From positions 146,601,845-146,665,844 of the forward strand of contig OZ018331.1 of NCBI GenBank assembly GCA_963969495.1: a stretch of 64,000 nucleotides of DNA. The letters are read 5' to 3'. Numbering within the stretch: position 1 is the stretch's first letter; each line of letters starts with the position of its first letter. The notes under the pieces were generated by a model. That model did not search any database. It saw only the letters and a program-made list of their open reading frames with translations, and was not told the origin of the DNA. This DNA comes from Ceratothoa steindachneri. Lineage: Eukaryota > Arthropoda > Malacostraca > Isopoda > Cymothoidae. A program made the translations under genes and the position numbers. Shown here piece by piece: positions 21,815-34,131 of the stretch.

Positions 21815-24502
21815 ACGAAGTATTATTAACCCATGTTTATATTAATTTGTTTTAAAATTTTCCATTGTAAAATTTGACTATTGTCTTTTAAAGTTTTTCT
21901 AGTTCAACATTTCAATTCTAACATCAATTCAGTAAGAAGAGAGCTAAGAAACAAGAAATTAGGAGGATCTTTCTTAAGTAGGATCTTATTATACACATAC
22001 TTTTATCAACGTCAACTGTAATCCCCATTCAATCAGTACGAATATAAGATAAAGTCATAAGAGAGATAAGGAGATCCTATAACCATCAAGCTTTTTTTTA
22101 AAGGAGTATGAAATAAAGAGAAAAGGAAAATTATAACAAGGAGAATATAAAAGTCTCCTTCGTTTTATCAAACTATGTAATATTTCTTTAAAGTTCTTAA
22201 GAATTATAACAACTGATAGCAAAGATAATACAAGTTATTCTCACAGTAATACTGAAATTAACTTATCAAAGATGAAAATCATAAGCACTAAATTCGGTAA
22301 AGACAAAGCAATCAGATTTGATGATCGAGCTTAAAGAAAGTATGAATACTTTGGTGTAGGTCAACTTTTAACTCTTGATCGCAACAGAGGAAAGGAAAGA
22401 AATGAACAGAACAGCCCTAAATTATTGGAGAATGGGAAGATATTTGACGTTGATCTTTAGAATTACGATGCTCTAATAATAAAATTTAAATATGTAACCA
22501 ACGCTTTTTAGAAATTCTAACATTGATAATTGCAAAATAAATGTTTAAATGCAAAACCCGGCAAGGAACTGAAGTTAAATAGAGCTTTATTGCTACATAA
22601 TTATGAGCAATAAAATAGGAAGCCTAAACTGCTAGATATAGTAAATAAAATATACATCGATATGGGTGAAACACATTTCAAGAAATGAAAATAAAATGTA
22701 AACAAAACAAATCTTTAGTCGATACTTCAATCGATGAATGTATCAGAACCATGACGTCACAGGAGGTAGAAAAATTGAGTTTGATGACTGGTCTGTGAAT
22801 TTAGGAAATAAGATTAATTGGAGGAAACTATAGATTATCAGTGAATGAACTAGCATGAGGATGATGATAAAAGAGGAATTTAACCGGATTAAAATGTGCA
22901 GAAGTTGCACAGTCTAAGTTCTTAAATTTAATGATTATTCTAGCAATGTGAAAAGTAAAACACGCAACACAGACTAGCTTCTTTACTTGTTCCTTCTTCA
23001 ACTTTCTGAATCTAAATAACTTTTAAGAATCTCATAGTGACGATTATTTGCAAAGCCTCAACATACACACACATTTTGAGACGGAGCGAATTTGATTGGA
23101 TGGATCTTGTCTTTGTCTCTGACGACGCATTTCCTATTTAATAGAGCCGTTTATGTAGACTCTGATCCTACTTTTGTTCAAACAAAAGTAGGATCATGCT
23201 GTAGGTATTGCGATACCTACAGATCGAAAATATATATAATTTAATAAATGCCACAAATGTTTTAAAATAATATTCTGAGTATTGATTAATTTTAATTGTA
23301 TATCAAAAGAAATATTCTCAGATGGAAATATAAGTTCTGACTAATAAATTTATATTTTTCTGTTCAATGAAAGCCAAGAGTTACTTGAAACCATCGAATC
23401 AAGGGAGATATTCGTTCAAGTATTTATTGGAGATTCCAATTATAAGGTTACAAAGAGTCGTGTATTCTCAACTAGGACTTCATTTGGTGAATAAATTTGT
23501 TCGTCTTTATACACTGGATTTCACGTTTAAATCAATCTTTTTTTTACGAAACTAGATACAAATAATTCACAACCTGATGAAATACACTGATTAAAGTTGT
23601 TTAAGTATCTCTCTAAACTATTTTCGTCACTTTTAAAATAATCCTGACTATGGAACAAACCTCATCTTTCGATACCGTGGAAATGCATTCTCAGATCCAT
23701 TTTGATGACACCTAAAAAACGAAATAAATTTGGATCTTGACTTTTTAGTCAAATTTTGGTTGCTCCAAATATAATTAGATAAATTCAAAATCAAATCTCA
23801 CTATAATGTCTCTTTTAGAGTAAGGATTTTCGTCAATGCCAAGACATATCATGACAAATCAAAATATAAAATGGTAGGAAAATTATTTTTAAAAAATAAG
23901 AAAATTATTTAGCCCTTCTCTGAAATTCATACACAGACCACACACAACCTCGTTTACACATCAAGTGTCTTCATATTAATAAGCCAGTACATCTTTCAGA
24001 ACCAACAAATAAAGGAGAATTTTTTGTGAGTATTTCTTCCTTGTCCCCTCCCCATGCTTCACTTTCCTTCCTTCTCTACCTATACCCTTTCAATTTTTCA
24101 ACTGGTTCCTTCTCATTTTCTTCCTTCTAGTTAAAGTCCTTCCTAAAAATTGCCTTAGGACAAATAATGTTAACGAAGATTCTAGTTGGGTCGCTGCTAA
24201 ATTACATATAAATATATAAAAATATTCTTATTACCTACAACATTTATCTAATGAAAAGTTCTGGCTTTGACTAAATCAGTCCTTGCAAAAATTATAATCC
24301 CATTCTTCTGTGTAATTTGTTTTCCGCACACAATCTTTCTTTTATATTAAATTTAAAGTTATTGACATTTAAATATTCCAGAGTCCTCATCAAATAATTT
24401 ATTCTGTTTTCAACTTGAAATTATTAGTTATTTAAGCAACGCAAAATATAGTACGTGGCCTTTGTGTTGAAAGAATTGGATACTTCAGCTCGAGATGGAA
24501 GA
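21815..24502. other. No gene; contains a double hairpin
   Basis: AT-rich, with no conserved coding sequence. The notable structure is the pair of adjacent perfect hairpins at 23164-23222, listed separately. Confidence 0.4.
23164..23222. repeat. Two adjacent perfect hairpins
   Basis: Hairpin one has arms 23164-23178 and 23181-23195 (15 bp, GATCCTACTTTTGTT) with a 2-base loop. Hairpin two has arms 23199-23208 and 23213-23222 (10 bp, CTGTAGGTAT) with loop TGCG. They are separated by three bases. No coding role is evident. They could be the end of a mobile element or a structured RNA segment. Confidence 0.9.
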
Positions 24503-24605
24503 AAGAAGTAATTGGCGATGAGGAAACAAGAAGGAATTGGCCAATGAGGAAGTAAAAGGGAATTAGCCGAGGATAAGGTAAAAGGAAATTGGCCAACAAA
24601 GTTAT
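24503..24605. repeat. 26-bp tandem repeat, four copies
   Basis: Units start near 24503, 24528, 24554 and 24580, with a core AAGGAATTGGCCAATGAGGA and diverged variants. The period is about 26 bp. Confidence 0.8.
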
Positions 24606-27600
24606 CTGGATTGGGAGCCTCTTCCCAACATTAACATCTGGATTTTCCATCTATTGGTCGACGACGCTAAATGGTTCTATTATATCCAAGATCATGCCTT
24701 TATGACTGTAAAGGAAAGCATCCGAAATTCAGCAATCGCGCAAATTATTTAATTATCGTCCGAATGCAAACCTTCAAACTCTCAGACAACTGACCACCAC
24801 CTCGCGCGCGCCCATTGGCCGCACGCCGCCTAGAACACCCGAGATGGGGCAAACTTAAAACCCAAACCTGTTCTCTAGTTTCGGAAACATCAACATAAAG
24901 GTTCGTTTGCTTTCCATTGTGTGTGTCTCGTTTTCTAAAGTTTCTTTGTATATATTTATCTATAATGACTTGTACATATTTTTCTTACTATATTTTTGTG
25001 CCCCCTTAAAAGTGTTTTGTGTATAACCTTTATCTTTTAAGGCTAATCTTTTGGAGGTGATTTTTCATTTATAATCCCTTTCTTGAAGGGCTAAGGTTTT
25101 GGTGTATTATTTTTGGCCTCATTTATACCTTTTCAAGGTAATTTCATGTGTATTTTTAAGTCCTTAACTGAAGAGGCTCTTGCATTCTTTAGTTAGTTTA
25201 AAATTATTATTCCTTATCTTTTTTTCTTGTAGGCAATTCATCTTCATGATTAACTGAACTTTAACTCAAGAAATTCGGCTCAAACAGGAGTCGAAAACTA
25301 TAATCTGAGCCAAGCGTAGAACTGCGCCAAATAATCCCCTTGGTCGTTCACCGTCCGGGAAATTTGTCACTTTCTTCAGAGCTTAACCTCGGTGTAATTT
25401 TCGCAATATTTTAGTTTTTTCCTCTTTTGTGTATTTACTGTTAGCAAATTACTTTATTTGAATTATTAAATTTTTTCTATTTTTTTTGTTATGTATGTAT
25501 TAACTTATTTTGTTTATTTCTATTGTAAACTACTTAATTTACTATAGTTTAATTTTTGTCCTCACGATCCAAAAGTGGGTGGTAATAGCTCACTTACAAT
25601 ACCGCACTGCCCATGTTTCCATATTTACTTGAATATTTCACTTTTATTCACTTTCATAATTCTCATGCTCATGAAAATCTCTTTTCATCTCTGGATTTCA
25701 TGGTATTGAATAGAGAACAGAGACTTACTTCATTCAATTGTACACAATAATTGACTCAATTACAACAACGCAAAACCAACTCAATTATAATTCACATCGC
25801 ATTCTGTCTTTCTGATATTTATTTAAGCTCCGAATGTGCGAAGGCGCCTCCCTTCCACGATAACACGCTCTCTTCGGCACTAAAAGGCGACTTTGCCCTT
25901 ATAAATATTTATTTTGCGGAATAATTTGGTTTGAATTTTCTCACCGATTTGCGGCTTTTTATTTTAGAGTAAAGTTTGATAGTTCTATTCATTGCCTGTC
26001 ATCCCCCTTTTAAATCACGCTGAACAACGCTCAGGATAAATGGATTCTAAGTCACATGGACATCATAAAAGGCGTATAAAAAAATAGATAAAAGAATATC
26101 TTCTATTACACTAGTATAAATTTAAGGTTTGACAAAAGTAGAGCTAACATGTTAGCAAAGCTCATCCCTTTCAAATAAATCCAATTGCCATTATCCACCT
26201 TTACGAGATTTCCAACCATTTTGGGGAGTTTCGGAATTATCTCTTTCATTTTACTTTATTTTTCCACTGATCAAATTCGCATCAAATTATTCCCCCGAAA
26301 CAAACGTCTGAATATGTCTGAATACTCATCATCATCTACCCCTTGAAGAAGATCATCTTTTATGGTGGGATGTCATTTTTTATATCCATTGTAGAAAATT
26401 CGGTGTCGTTGATGCGGCATCTATTACAATAATCTCAATTTAGATTAACCTGTTATCAGGCAATTTAAGTTCTCTAAACTTAATTAATTTAAAATATAGG
26501 TAGACATATCAAGACACATTACTGAATTAAAATGAATTAATTAATTATTATATAAATATTCCATTCATATTGTTATAAATGAAAACTATGTATATTTATT
26601 CTGACGTTTGTGTTCTTTTTTAAAACTCTTTTTCGTTTTTTTTGTTGAAATTCTATAACCAATATATATATGACAATGCCCAAAAATTTAAATTTCGAAA
26701 TATAGTTATTTTAGCCGGATTTTTGCAAGAAACCATTTCGTGAATGAGAGATACAGACAGCTAAGGATCCTCTCCAGCGACACATGCCGGAAGTACCCAG
26801 AGTTTTCGACACAGGAGGAGCTTTCTCGCCTGACTAGATAGGCAATCAAGAGGTATGAGAGAGACGGGTGGTGAAGAGGGGAAAAGAGCGTGATTCAAGG
26901 CCCCCGCAAAGAATTTCATTGTATTTTCTTTTTTCCACCGATAGTCATCAGAAGTTCCTTTATTTCATTTACCTTTAAAACCTGTCGAACAAATGTCAAA
27001 TTGGCGTCGATTGAAGAATATTTGCTGTCTCATCGCCATTTCTTCGTCCTAGAATGGTTATTCTTATTATACTCGACTGGCATTGATGGGGCGGAGTTGC
27101 ACTTGGACGAGCGATAACACGATAGAAGTAGGAGAAATTTTCCGGGATTATTGAGAAGGGAAAGTGTAAACCAACGAGGGCATCAAACATTCAGGATAAG
27201 GAAGCAAGAACGAACAACATTCGTATTAAAGTGAGGTAAAGGAATTAGCAATTTGTATTATCAGTGTATAGAAAAGAAGAGCTACTTTCTGCATTAAGTT
27301 CCAGTGAAGGGCACGACTCTTTTAATCTCACCGAGTCATTATTGGAGAAGAGAAGCAGAGAAATGCAGGAGTGATGGAGGTGAGTCGGGCAGTAAGAAGG
27401 TAATGGGAGACAGATACCGAGATGATCTTCCTTAACCATCCTCTGTGCGATCACGGAATTGCTGCTTTGTGATCCCCGAAATTCCCTCGAATGATCACTA
27501 AACTACATGATGAATTAACTGCTTGTATGTTGTCATTAAGCTATGTAATCTTGATTTAGCGAGTCCTTTTATTTATCGAAGGACCATCTTTCGACATTTC

Positions 27601-27939
27601 CCATCTGATGAATCTCATATCCTAGTTAATTTTTACTAAGTTTGCTTAGTAAAGGACATTGTCCAAGGCTGACGAGAAAACAACCTAACCGGAGAGTCTT
27701 TTGTGATTTTTAATTTACATTTAAGAAAGAGAATAATACATTTTTCATTCGGAGAAATTACAATCAACTGTGAGCTTAAAAACCTCCCTGTTCCTGTCCA
27801 TCGGCCAACGAAGGAATCGGCCTCATATATTTGCTTTTCATTAATTTCATTATATCTATGCCAGCCACTTGGAACTAACATAGTTAATGGCTTATTTGGA
27901 AATTGGTTTGAAGAGTAGGTCACAACAGAAGCATAAGTC
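24606..27939. other. No recognisable gene
   Basis: A GC-richer patch at 24795-24870 (CTCGCGCGCGCCC) precedes a long T-rich run. TTTTTTTCTTGTAG at about 25221-25234 looks like a splice acceptor, followed by a less AT-rich stretch to about 25390 without a readable conserved protein. A small palindrome-free open stretch at 27703-27918 lies just upstream of the LINE. I cannot assign any of it. Confidence 0.35.
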
Positions 27940-28878
27940 ATGGCTAGAGATCACTCGGCCGAGGAAATAAAATAAGAAATTGAGAAGCAGCCCACATGGG
28001 CAAAGGTCAGGGAGATTAGTAAATTTCGTGACCACACACATGTGTTCAAAATCACCTTCCTATCCATGGAGATGGTGTACAAGGCGACGACGGAGGGACT
28101 CTTCATATTAAACATGAAGATCCCCGGACGAAACATCGAGCAAGAAGAGTTTCACACTAAACAAATGTGCTTTGTGTGCTATAAGTTTAAAACCCACACA
28201 TCGACAAACTGCCCGAAAAAAGGAAAGTTGTGGTGCAGCGAATGCGCCAAAGAAAGTCCCCGCTTTTTCTCATGCAGGATTGCGGAGAAGAAATGCATGA
28301 ATTGCAAGGGAGAGCATAGGACTATGGCCCTAAACTGCCCGAAAGGAAAGGAGATAATAAAGAAGATAGAGGTAGACAGTCCCAAGATAAAACATAACCC
28401 ATACGCTAGCGCCGTGTGGAAAAGTCATGGGATGCCAACAACGAGTGCATCCTCTGCGGAATTAAAGGCCACAAAGGACGTAAGTGCTAAAATTCTAATT
28501 TTCATCACGCATGCAAATGTTGCTAATGCAGTGAAATCTGACTGCTACAACGAGGTTCTAAATGCGTTACTAAAGGAAAATAAACTGCCTTCAGTCATAA
28601 TGATCACGAATCCCGAATCCTCCAGAGCATTCAAGGAATCCCTGAGCAGAAATAACTCCCAAGCTAAATCTGGTCTCGAGGCAACGGTCGATGTTCTCTC
28701 ATCTGAGGAATCCGACGAGGAAGAAGAAAAGGATAAAGAAAAAGAAAAGGAGAAAGAACAAGAAGATTATGAAGAAACCACCTCTTTAGACAGTGACGAG
28801 AGCCCATACACTTTTACGCGAGCGACGAACAGCAGAGAAAAAACTCTTAAGTCCTTCTTCAAAAAGCTAGAAGCATAA
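27940..28878 (+). CDS. LINE ORF1 (gag-like nucleic-acid-binding protein), one early stop
   Basis: From ATG 27940 the reading is MARDHSAEEIK, a TAA at 27973, then in the same frame EIEKQPTWAKVREIS and onward without a stop to 28876. The longest open part, 28042-28878, starts on GTG, so any product would have to start at a later Met. Counted from 28042, three zinc knuckles follow: Cys43, Cys46, His52, Cys57; then Cys65, Cys68, Cys78, with the histidine missing; then Cys85, Cys88, His92, Cys99. A Glu/Lys-rich acidic stretch lies around residues 220-255. ORF1 proteins of this kind bind the element's RNA. It is the best-preserved open frame in the window, but the stop probably abolishes full-length protein. 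Confidence 0.8.
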
Positions 28879-28944
28879 ACACACCAAATTCCCCCCTCCC
28901 CCAATGGAGGAAACACCGGTAATAACATCACATCATTTAACTAA

Positions 28945-29600
28945 ACGCACTGACAAATTTGGAAATAAATATCAACGGCTGAACAACGAAAAGTACTCTT
29001 TACGTAAACGTATTTAGGGAAATTAATGAAGATGTCATTTTAACTTCAGATCGACACTTGTAATGAAGAAATGAAAATTTGGAATTACGATGTGTTGATC
29101 ACAATGTACTCGCAAGAGCGGTACGATGGTGCCAAAATTGCGATTAAAAAAAGGGATCAAATACAAACAAATCAGAAATCTTGATGAATCATATCTGACG
29201 ATTGAGATCGAACTTGACATTGGAAAGTTGGTCCAAAACACCGGATACCAACCGCTAAGGGGAGAATTTATTAATCCAGTCTGTCACTGGCCTATTTCTA
29301 TAAGAATCCCTACTATATTAATAGGAGATCTGAATGCCTGATTCCAGGAGGCCGGCATCAGAACCATCAAGGGAATTGGGAGGAGCCCAGACACTTTGCT
29401 GGACAGGAACATCGTTCATTGAAATGGCCCCGACTTCTGCACATTTTTCAGTGGAAAGAGGGCCACCTAACCTCAAATACGTCTGGCCAATCATCTGCTG
29501 CCATTCAATTACACCATAGAACTAGCTCAGGTACCATGCATTGATCATAGAGGGATCCTACTCACCATCAATAGAATACCTATACTAGTCTCAACTCTAG
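28945..29600 (+). pseudogene. LINE ORF2 endonuclease domain, decayed
   Basis: The reading starts NLEININGLNNEKYSLRKR, followed by KGIKYKQIRNLDESYLTIEI, TGYQPLRGEFINPVCH, ILIGDLNA and GPDFCTFFSGKR. GDLNA is the catalytic-loop motif of the exonuclease/endonuclease/phosphatase fold that LINEs use to nick the target. The segment after it (DTLLDRNIVH, with a stop where the family has Trp, then NGPDF) is typical of the Jockey group. Frames change repeatedly (near 29120, 29270 and 29345) and several stops intervene. Domain order directly after ORF1 supports one element. Confidence 0.8.
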
Positions 29601-30800
29601 TTATAAAAAACTACAATAAGCCGCCTGGGCACAGAACACACGTCTCCTAGGTGCATGAAATCAATATCAGTAACATATCAATTGATTCAATAAAAAAAGG
29701 AAAGAGATAGAAAAGAGCTCAACCAGTTGATCCTTGAACAAACTGGATCCATTGGGAAGATACGATCGAAAGCTCCGATCATGATGTATCTCCCAAAGAT
29801 TTCTAGAGTAAAATCAGGCTTCTCAAGGAATCAACTGAAAAAAAAGAAAATAGAAATATTAAAAGAAGACGGAAACATCGAAGCAGAGAAAAGAAAAATC
29901 GACTTAATATTCCGAAGTAATAGGAAAAAATCTTCAGTATACAGTATAACTCAAGAAGAAAACTAAGATTATGATATAGAGTTTGAAAGTGAAATAATAG
30001 ACGAGCTTTATACGAATATACATAGTACGACACATCTACACCACCAGGGGGATATACAGTGATACGTAGACGCCAGGATTAACGAATGAAAAAGAACTGC
30101 TTGGCGCGCTCCACTCATTCCGTTATAAAGCCCAGGACAATCGGGCTAACAAAATTGAATCTTGATAAAGCACTAGCAAATGTCATCGAAAGATCCAGAC
30201 GTAATTTTAACGCCTGTCTTAAAACAAGACACTTTTCTAGATCTTTTCAAAACGGCTAAGATTATATTCTTGCGCAAACACGGCTAGGATTCAACGTTGA
30301 TAGAGCTAACGGCCAATTTCACCTCTCTAATTTGTTGGGAAGATCTTTGAGAAGATCTTCCACCGAAGACTGCTGTCTCACTTGGAGGAAAACTCCCTTT
30401 ATAACAACGTAAATGCTTACGTTCAGAAAAAAGCCAAATAAGGAGATGGTGATAAATGGCATCACGGAAAATCTTGCCCAATCCAATGGGAAGGGAGTTA
30501 CGTGTAAATTGTTTGTCAGGGTGTACCAAAGGCGGTTGATAAAGTGTGGCAAAAGGAAATGAACTACAAGATCCTTTGTAACTGCGTCATGGAGACAGCG
30601 GCGTCTATCAGTTTAGGATGCAGGGACGGGCCGAAGTTTCCGCTCTTGACAGGGCTCTAGCACTGCTTGTATATCTCCCCCACTCTCTATTCGATATACA
30701 CCGCAGATTTCCCGGCACCTGCGAGCTCTATTTGCCTCAACAATTAATACGCCGATGATTTATTGCTTCAATATTTATGGTTGAAGCATTTTGTAAAATA
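29601..30800 (+). pseudogene. LINE ORF2 reverse-transcriptase domain, decayed
   Basis: A connector with little conservation (29601-30050) leads into RT blocks: LRKHG with DSTLIELTANF near 30270, FEKIFHRRLLSHLEENSLY near 30345, KEMVINGITENLAQSNGKGV near 30440, SPTLYSIYTADFPAPAS near 30680 and YADD near 30752. The enzyme would copy the element RNA onto nicked target DNA. Here the LPQGS-like block is damaged and frames shift at least five times. The reading breaks off just after YADD, where minus-strand LINE homology begins. Confidence 0.82.
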
Positions 30801-31861
30801 TTTACATGAGGGATTCTGTCACGCCATTTAATGTTAAAGATTGTTTGAAGACAGCGGATATGAAAATTTTCAAGTCTTCTGATTTGGGTTTTGTATAAGG
30901 TCTAATTTTCGCTGCCAAATAGTAAAATGGATAGACAGATTGTCTGCTGAAACTTTAACTTTAGTCCCCACAGTTTGATCACGGTTTAGAAGATGCTTTT
31001 GAATAATTTTCCAAAGCTTAAACACGCTATTCTGAGCCTACTCTGGATTTCATTTTCTGTGTCGTATGTTGCTAAAAGAAAGCTGCCGAGATACTTGAAA
31101 GCCACAACGGTGTTCAAGTCCTTACCCCCGGTGGTAAAGGGTGTTAATGGAAAAACGGTGTTGTGTTGTATTGGGAGCACCTCAGTTTTGCTGGCATTGA
31201 TAAGCAGACTACCTGCTAAATAGATGCTGTTTACTGAATCTAGATTTCTTTGAAGAGAGTGAGAGCTAGGTGTAAGATAGGCGGCATCATCAGCATATTG
31301 CATATCAAAGACATAGGCAGTGCGGGGATTCGTCTAGGCCTTGGACGTTAGAGAGTGAACAAGCTACCATCAAGACGGTATTTTATGGCTACGCTATCTT
31401 TTAAGGAAAAATTCATATCTTGCAATTAAAGTGACTACTGCTAAATATATATTGAAGAGGGTGAGTGCAAGGAAACACCTTTGATTGACACCAACGGTAA
31501 CAGCAAAGGAGTCCGAGACATTCCCGCCCATACAGAAACTGGCAGTCATGCAATCGTGGAAAGCCTCAAAGATGACCATGACCTTAGAGGGGCAGCCACA
31601 TTTAACCATCACCCTTATAACATTTCCCTAATGATGGTGTCAAACGTTTTTGCACGATCTACAAAGGATATGAATAGATCTTGGTTCTTCTCCCTGCTGT
31701 TTTCCATTAGTTGCCTAGCCACAGAAATTATGTCAGTGGTACCTCTTTCTTTTATGAAGCCACACCGGGATTCAGGGAGGGTGGTCTCGGTGAAAGAGTC
31801 TAGTAGACGGAAAAAGAATTTTACTTCGCCAAAGATTACGACAACAAACCAATTAAGATGA
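30735..31861 (-). pseudogene. Second LINE reverse transcriptase (opposite strand), decayed
   Basis: Reading from 31861 down: RLLDSFTETTLPESRCGFIK, GTTDIISVARQLMENS, LFISFVDRAKTFDTIIRE, VGVNQRCFLALTLFNIYLAV, QYADDAAYLT near 31300, KTEVLPIQHN, VAFKYLGSFLL, then FGKLFKSIF and, in another frame, NRDQTVGTKVKV and RRLENFHIRCLQTIF. These are RT palm and thumb blocks of an RTE-like LINE, clearly distinct from the Jockey-like element it abuts. The Y-A-D-D is intact, but QG of the LPQGS-type block reads QR and frames change near 31625, 31400 and 30985. The endonuclease half is absent. It ends near 30735, overlapping the end of the plus-strand RT. Confidence 0.87.
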
Positions 31862-33771
31862 TTTAACTCCGAACAATGAACAATCGCCGATTTTGACTAT
31901 AATTTCACAGATAAAGCCTCATTTAAACCGAACGTGACATCAAGAAAGAAGAGAGAAGAATAAAAAAACACAAACTTCACATATTGCAAAGTAAATAAAA
32001 AACAATGAAAACTAAACAAAAATTCTAAAGTAGTTTATTACAATAACAACAGCAAATTCACACTACACATCCAAGGACCTTAAGATTATGACAAATGACT
32101 TGAACGCCATAATAATAAAAAACTAAGCCAAAAACACAAAAAAGACAACAAAAAAATACTAAAAGCGATAGGCCTGATCACCAGACGCCTAGCTTATGTT
32201 TGTAAATCTCTCACACTACTTCTCTTTCCACCACTTTATTTCTATCTATCTACCCACACACCCTTTTGTCACCTACACAGACACATCCACTTACATTAAT
32301 TCGTAATTCTTATATTTCTCAGTAGTGGAGATCAACAATTTGACGATGGGTTTAACTAGAGGTATTTCAACAAGGTGTATTTGGATTTACTAGTTAACTT
32401 ACCACATCCGACATGTCTTAACTTCTGTGCAATCGGAAGCTGTGTTTCCACTTGGCTTGGCTTCCGGCCATAACCTTTGTTAGACCCGATTGCAACTGAA
32501 ATGTGGTAGGAAAATCTTTGGATAAATGTCTTTCTTGTACTCACAATTGATCTTTATCCAGGATTTTTCACTATTTCTGTTTGTCGTGGTATGACATTAT
32601 ATTACATTAATACCATATTATATCTATGGGGGAGGGACCGATAACTTACAGGTGAACCGACGAAGGGACGGAACCTTGCTAGTTTAAACGGGCTGAAATG
32701 CGAGATGAGAGTACAACGAGGTCAGGTAATAAATGGGCAATAGCAAAGCTCAAGGTTATTTAAGGAAGCATAAAATTTGTATTATATTTACCTATTTGAG
32801 TTACTTAGGAATTAGTACTGCCTAAGTGACTTTTTAAAATTTGTACAAAGGTATTTTACCCGACGATTTATAAATCTCTAAGTCGATCAGATATATTTTA
32901 TGGGAAACGGAGATTTCTAAAATGACAATTGCTTAGTAAAAAATCAATTTAATTTTTTATTTAAATAATCGAAATACTGAAATAGCGTCAAAAAAAATTT
33001 GGCTTATATCGTAAATACGTTTTTAAAAATATTTAACAGATAAGGTTTATTGCCACTAGATTACACCCTTAGAATCCTGAAAACTTTCGCGGGTATCGAA
33101 ATTCTATACAGTCGGTCATATGACTTCTAACCTGAAAAAGCTCGGAGGGAAAGGAATCAATGAGGTCCAAGGCAGTGGAGTGAAAGTGAAAGAAGATTTA
33201 TGTCCTTGAATGAAGACGCAATCTACCAAATTGTCAAAGTTGAGCCTACTTTCGTCAGTAAAGAGCTTTGAAAAGGGCCTACCGAAGAAAACTACTGTCT
33301 AGCATAGAGCCGAGCTTCAAAATTGCTGAGGCGGGGCGAGGCTTTTCTTTCCGATTAAGAAGTAGCAGAAAAAATCTCTAATTCCGTACAGAAGAAGACT
33401 TCCAGTTGTTAGCCCGAACCTTCCAGTCACATAGACGGAATGTGAAACGGAAGGCAATATAGACGGATCCTCGGAAACACGTCCTTATTTAAAATGCATA
33501 AATGTGATCCTTGGAGATTGTTGTCTGTTTATTTGTTGAAGATTAAAATGCATGTTTACTTTTCTAATGGACCTTTTTGAGAGAAATATTGTCCTTAATT
33601 TGAGTGAGTGTTAAGAAGAGAAATAGAGTGATCAAAATCAGAGACCTTTAAATTTCACTCAATCTCTTTGAAATTCAATAGAAACCTTTCTAATGGAAAA
33701 CATTCAAAGAGCACAAGAGACGAGGAGTTTTATACCCTTCAGAATTTAGTACTCACTGAGGTTTTAACATA
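31862..33771. other. No gene seen
   Basis: AT-rich. A slightly GC-richer part at 32620-32750 and 33110-33480 has no motif I recognise. Could hold old element debris. Confidence 0.4.
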
Positions 33772-34131
33772 TGTATATATATATTGACAAATATCCAAAA
33801 CAAATTGATGCGGTTAAGATAACGGCATATTTAGACAATTGCTCTGTTTCAGGTCCAGCGGGTGATGCTATCCTCCTCAAACTGGAAGACAACACTTAAG
33901 GATGGCCCATCCGTCAGCCCCAAAAAGCTGATTTCAAAGTTTTCTGTGACGGTAAGCAGCAAGACAACATAAAGGGGTGACTTTGAAATCAGCTTTCTTG
34001 GGCTGACGGATGGGCCATCCTTAAGTGTTGTCTTCCAGTTTGAGGAGGATAGCATCACCCGCTGGACCTGAAGCAGAGCAATTGTCTAAATTTGCCGTTA
34101 TCTTAACCGAATATATATATATATATATATG
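33772..34131. repeat. Long inverted repeat (129-bp arms) bounded by (TA)n
   Basis: Arms 33811-33939 and 33981-34109 are inverted copies over 129 bp with about four mismatches, around a 41-nt loop. The right arm ends CGGTTAAG (inverted) and directly touches (TA)n at 34110-34131. The left arm is separated from a short TATATATATAT at 33774-33784 by about 26 bp. There are no coding motifs. The near-identity of the arms implies recent formation or selection/gene conversion. A transcript would fold into a hairpin of about 300 nt. Confidence 0.95.

Larger units (their letters stand above)
27940..30775 (+). mobile_element. Jockey-like non-LTR retrotransposon, 3'-interrupted
   Basis: ORF1 with zinc knuckles, then endonuclease and reverse transcriptase, lie in the expected order on plus. 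The gag-like ORF1 with CCHC knuckles and the RT motifs (PTLYSIYTADFP, then YADD) point to the Jockey group of LINEs. ORF1 is nearly intact, while ORF2 is riddled with frameshifts. At about 30.75 kb the sequence passes into a second LINE on the opposite strand, so the RT C-terminus, 3' UTR and tail are missing. Confidence 0.8.

Noticed and set aside
26721..26870. Possible LINE coding scrap (RQLRILSSDTCRKYPEFS on plus)
   Set aside because: Too short and without a diagnostic motif to assign.
27636..27941. 101-codon minus-strand open frame upstream of the LINE
   Set aside because: No recognisable motif on either strand; left as unassigned.
31481..31861. 126-codon plus-strand open frame
   Set aside because: It is antisense to the minus-strand LINE RT motifs.
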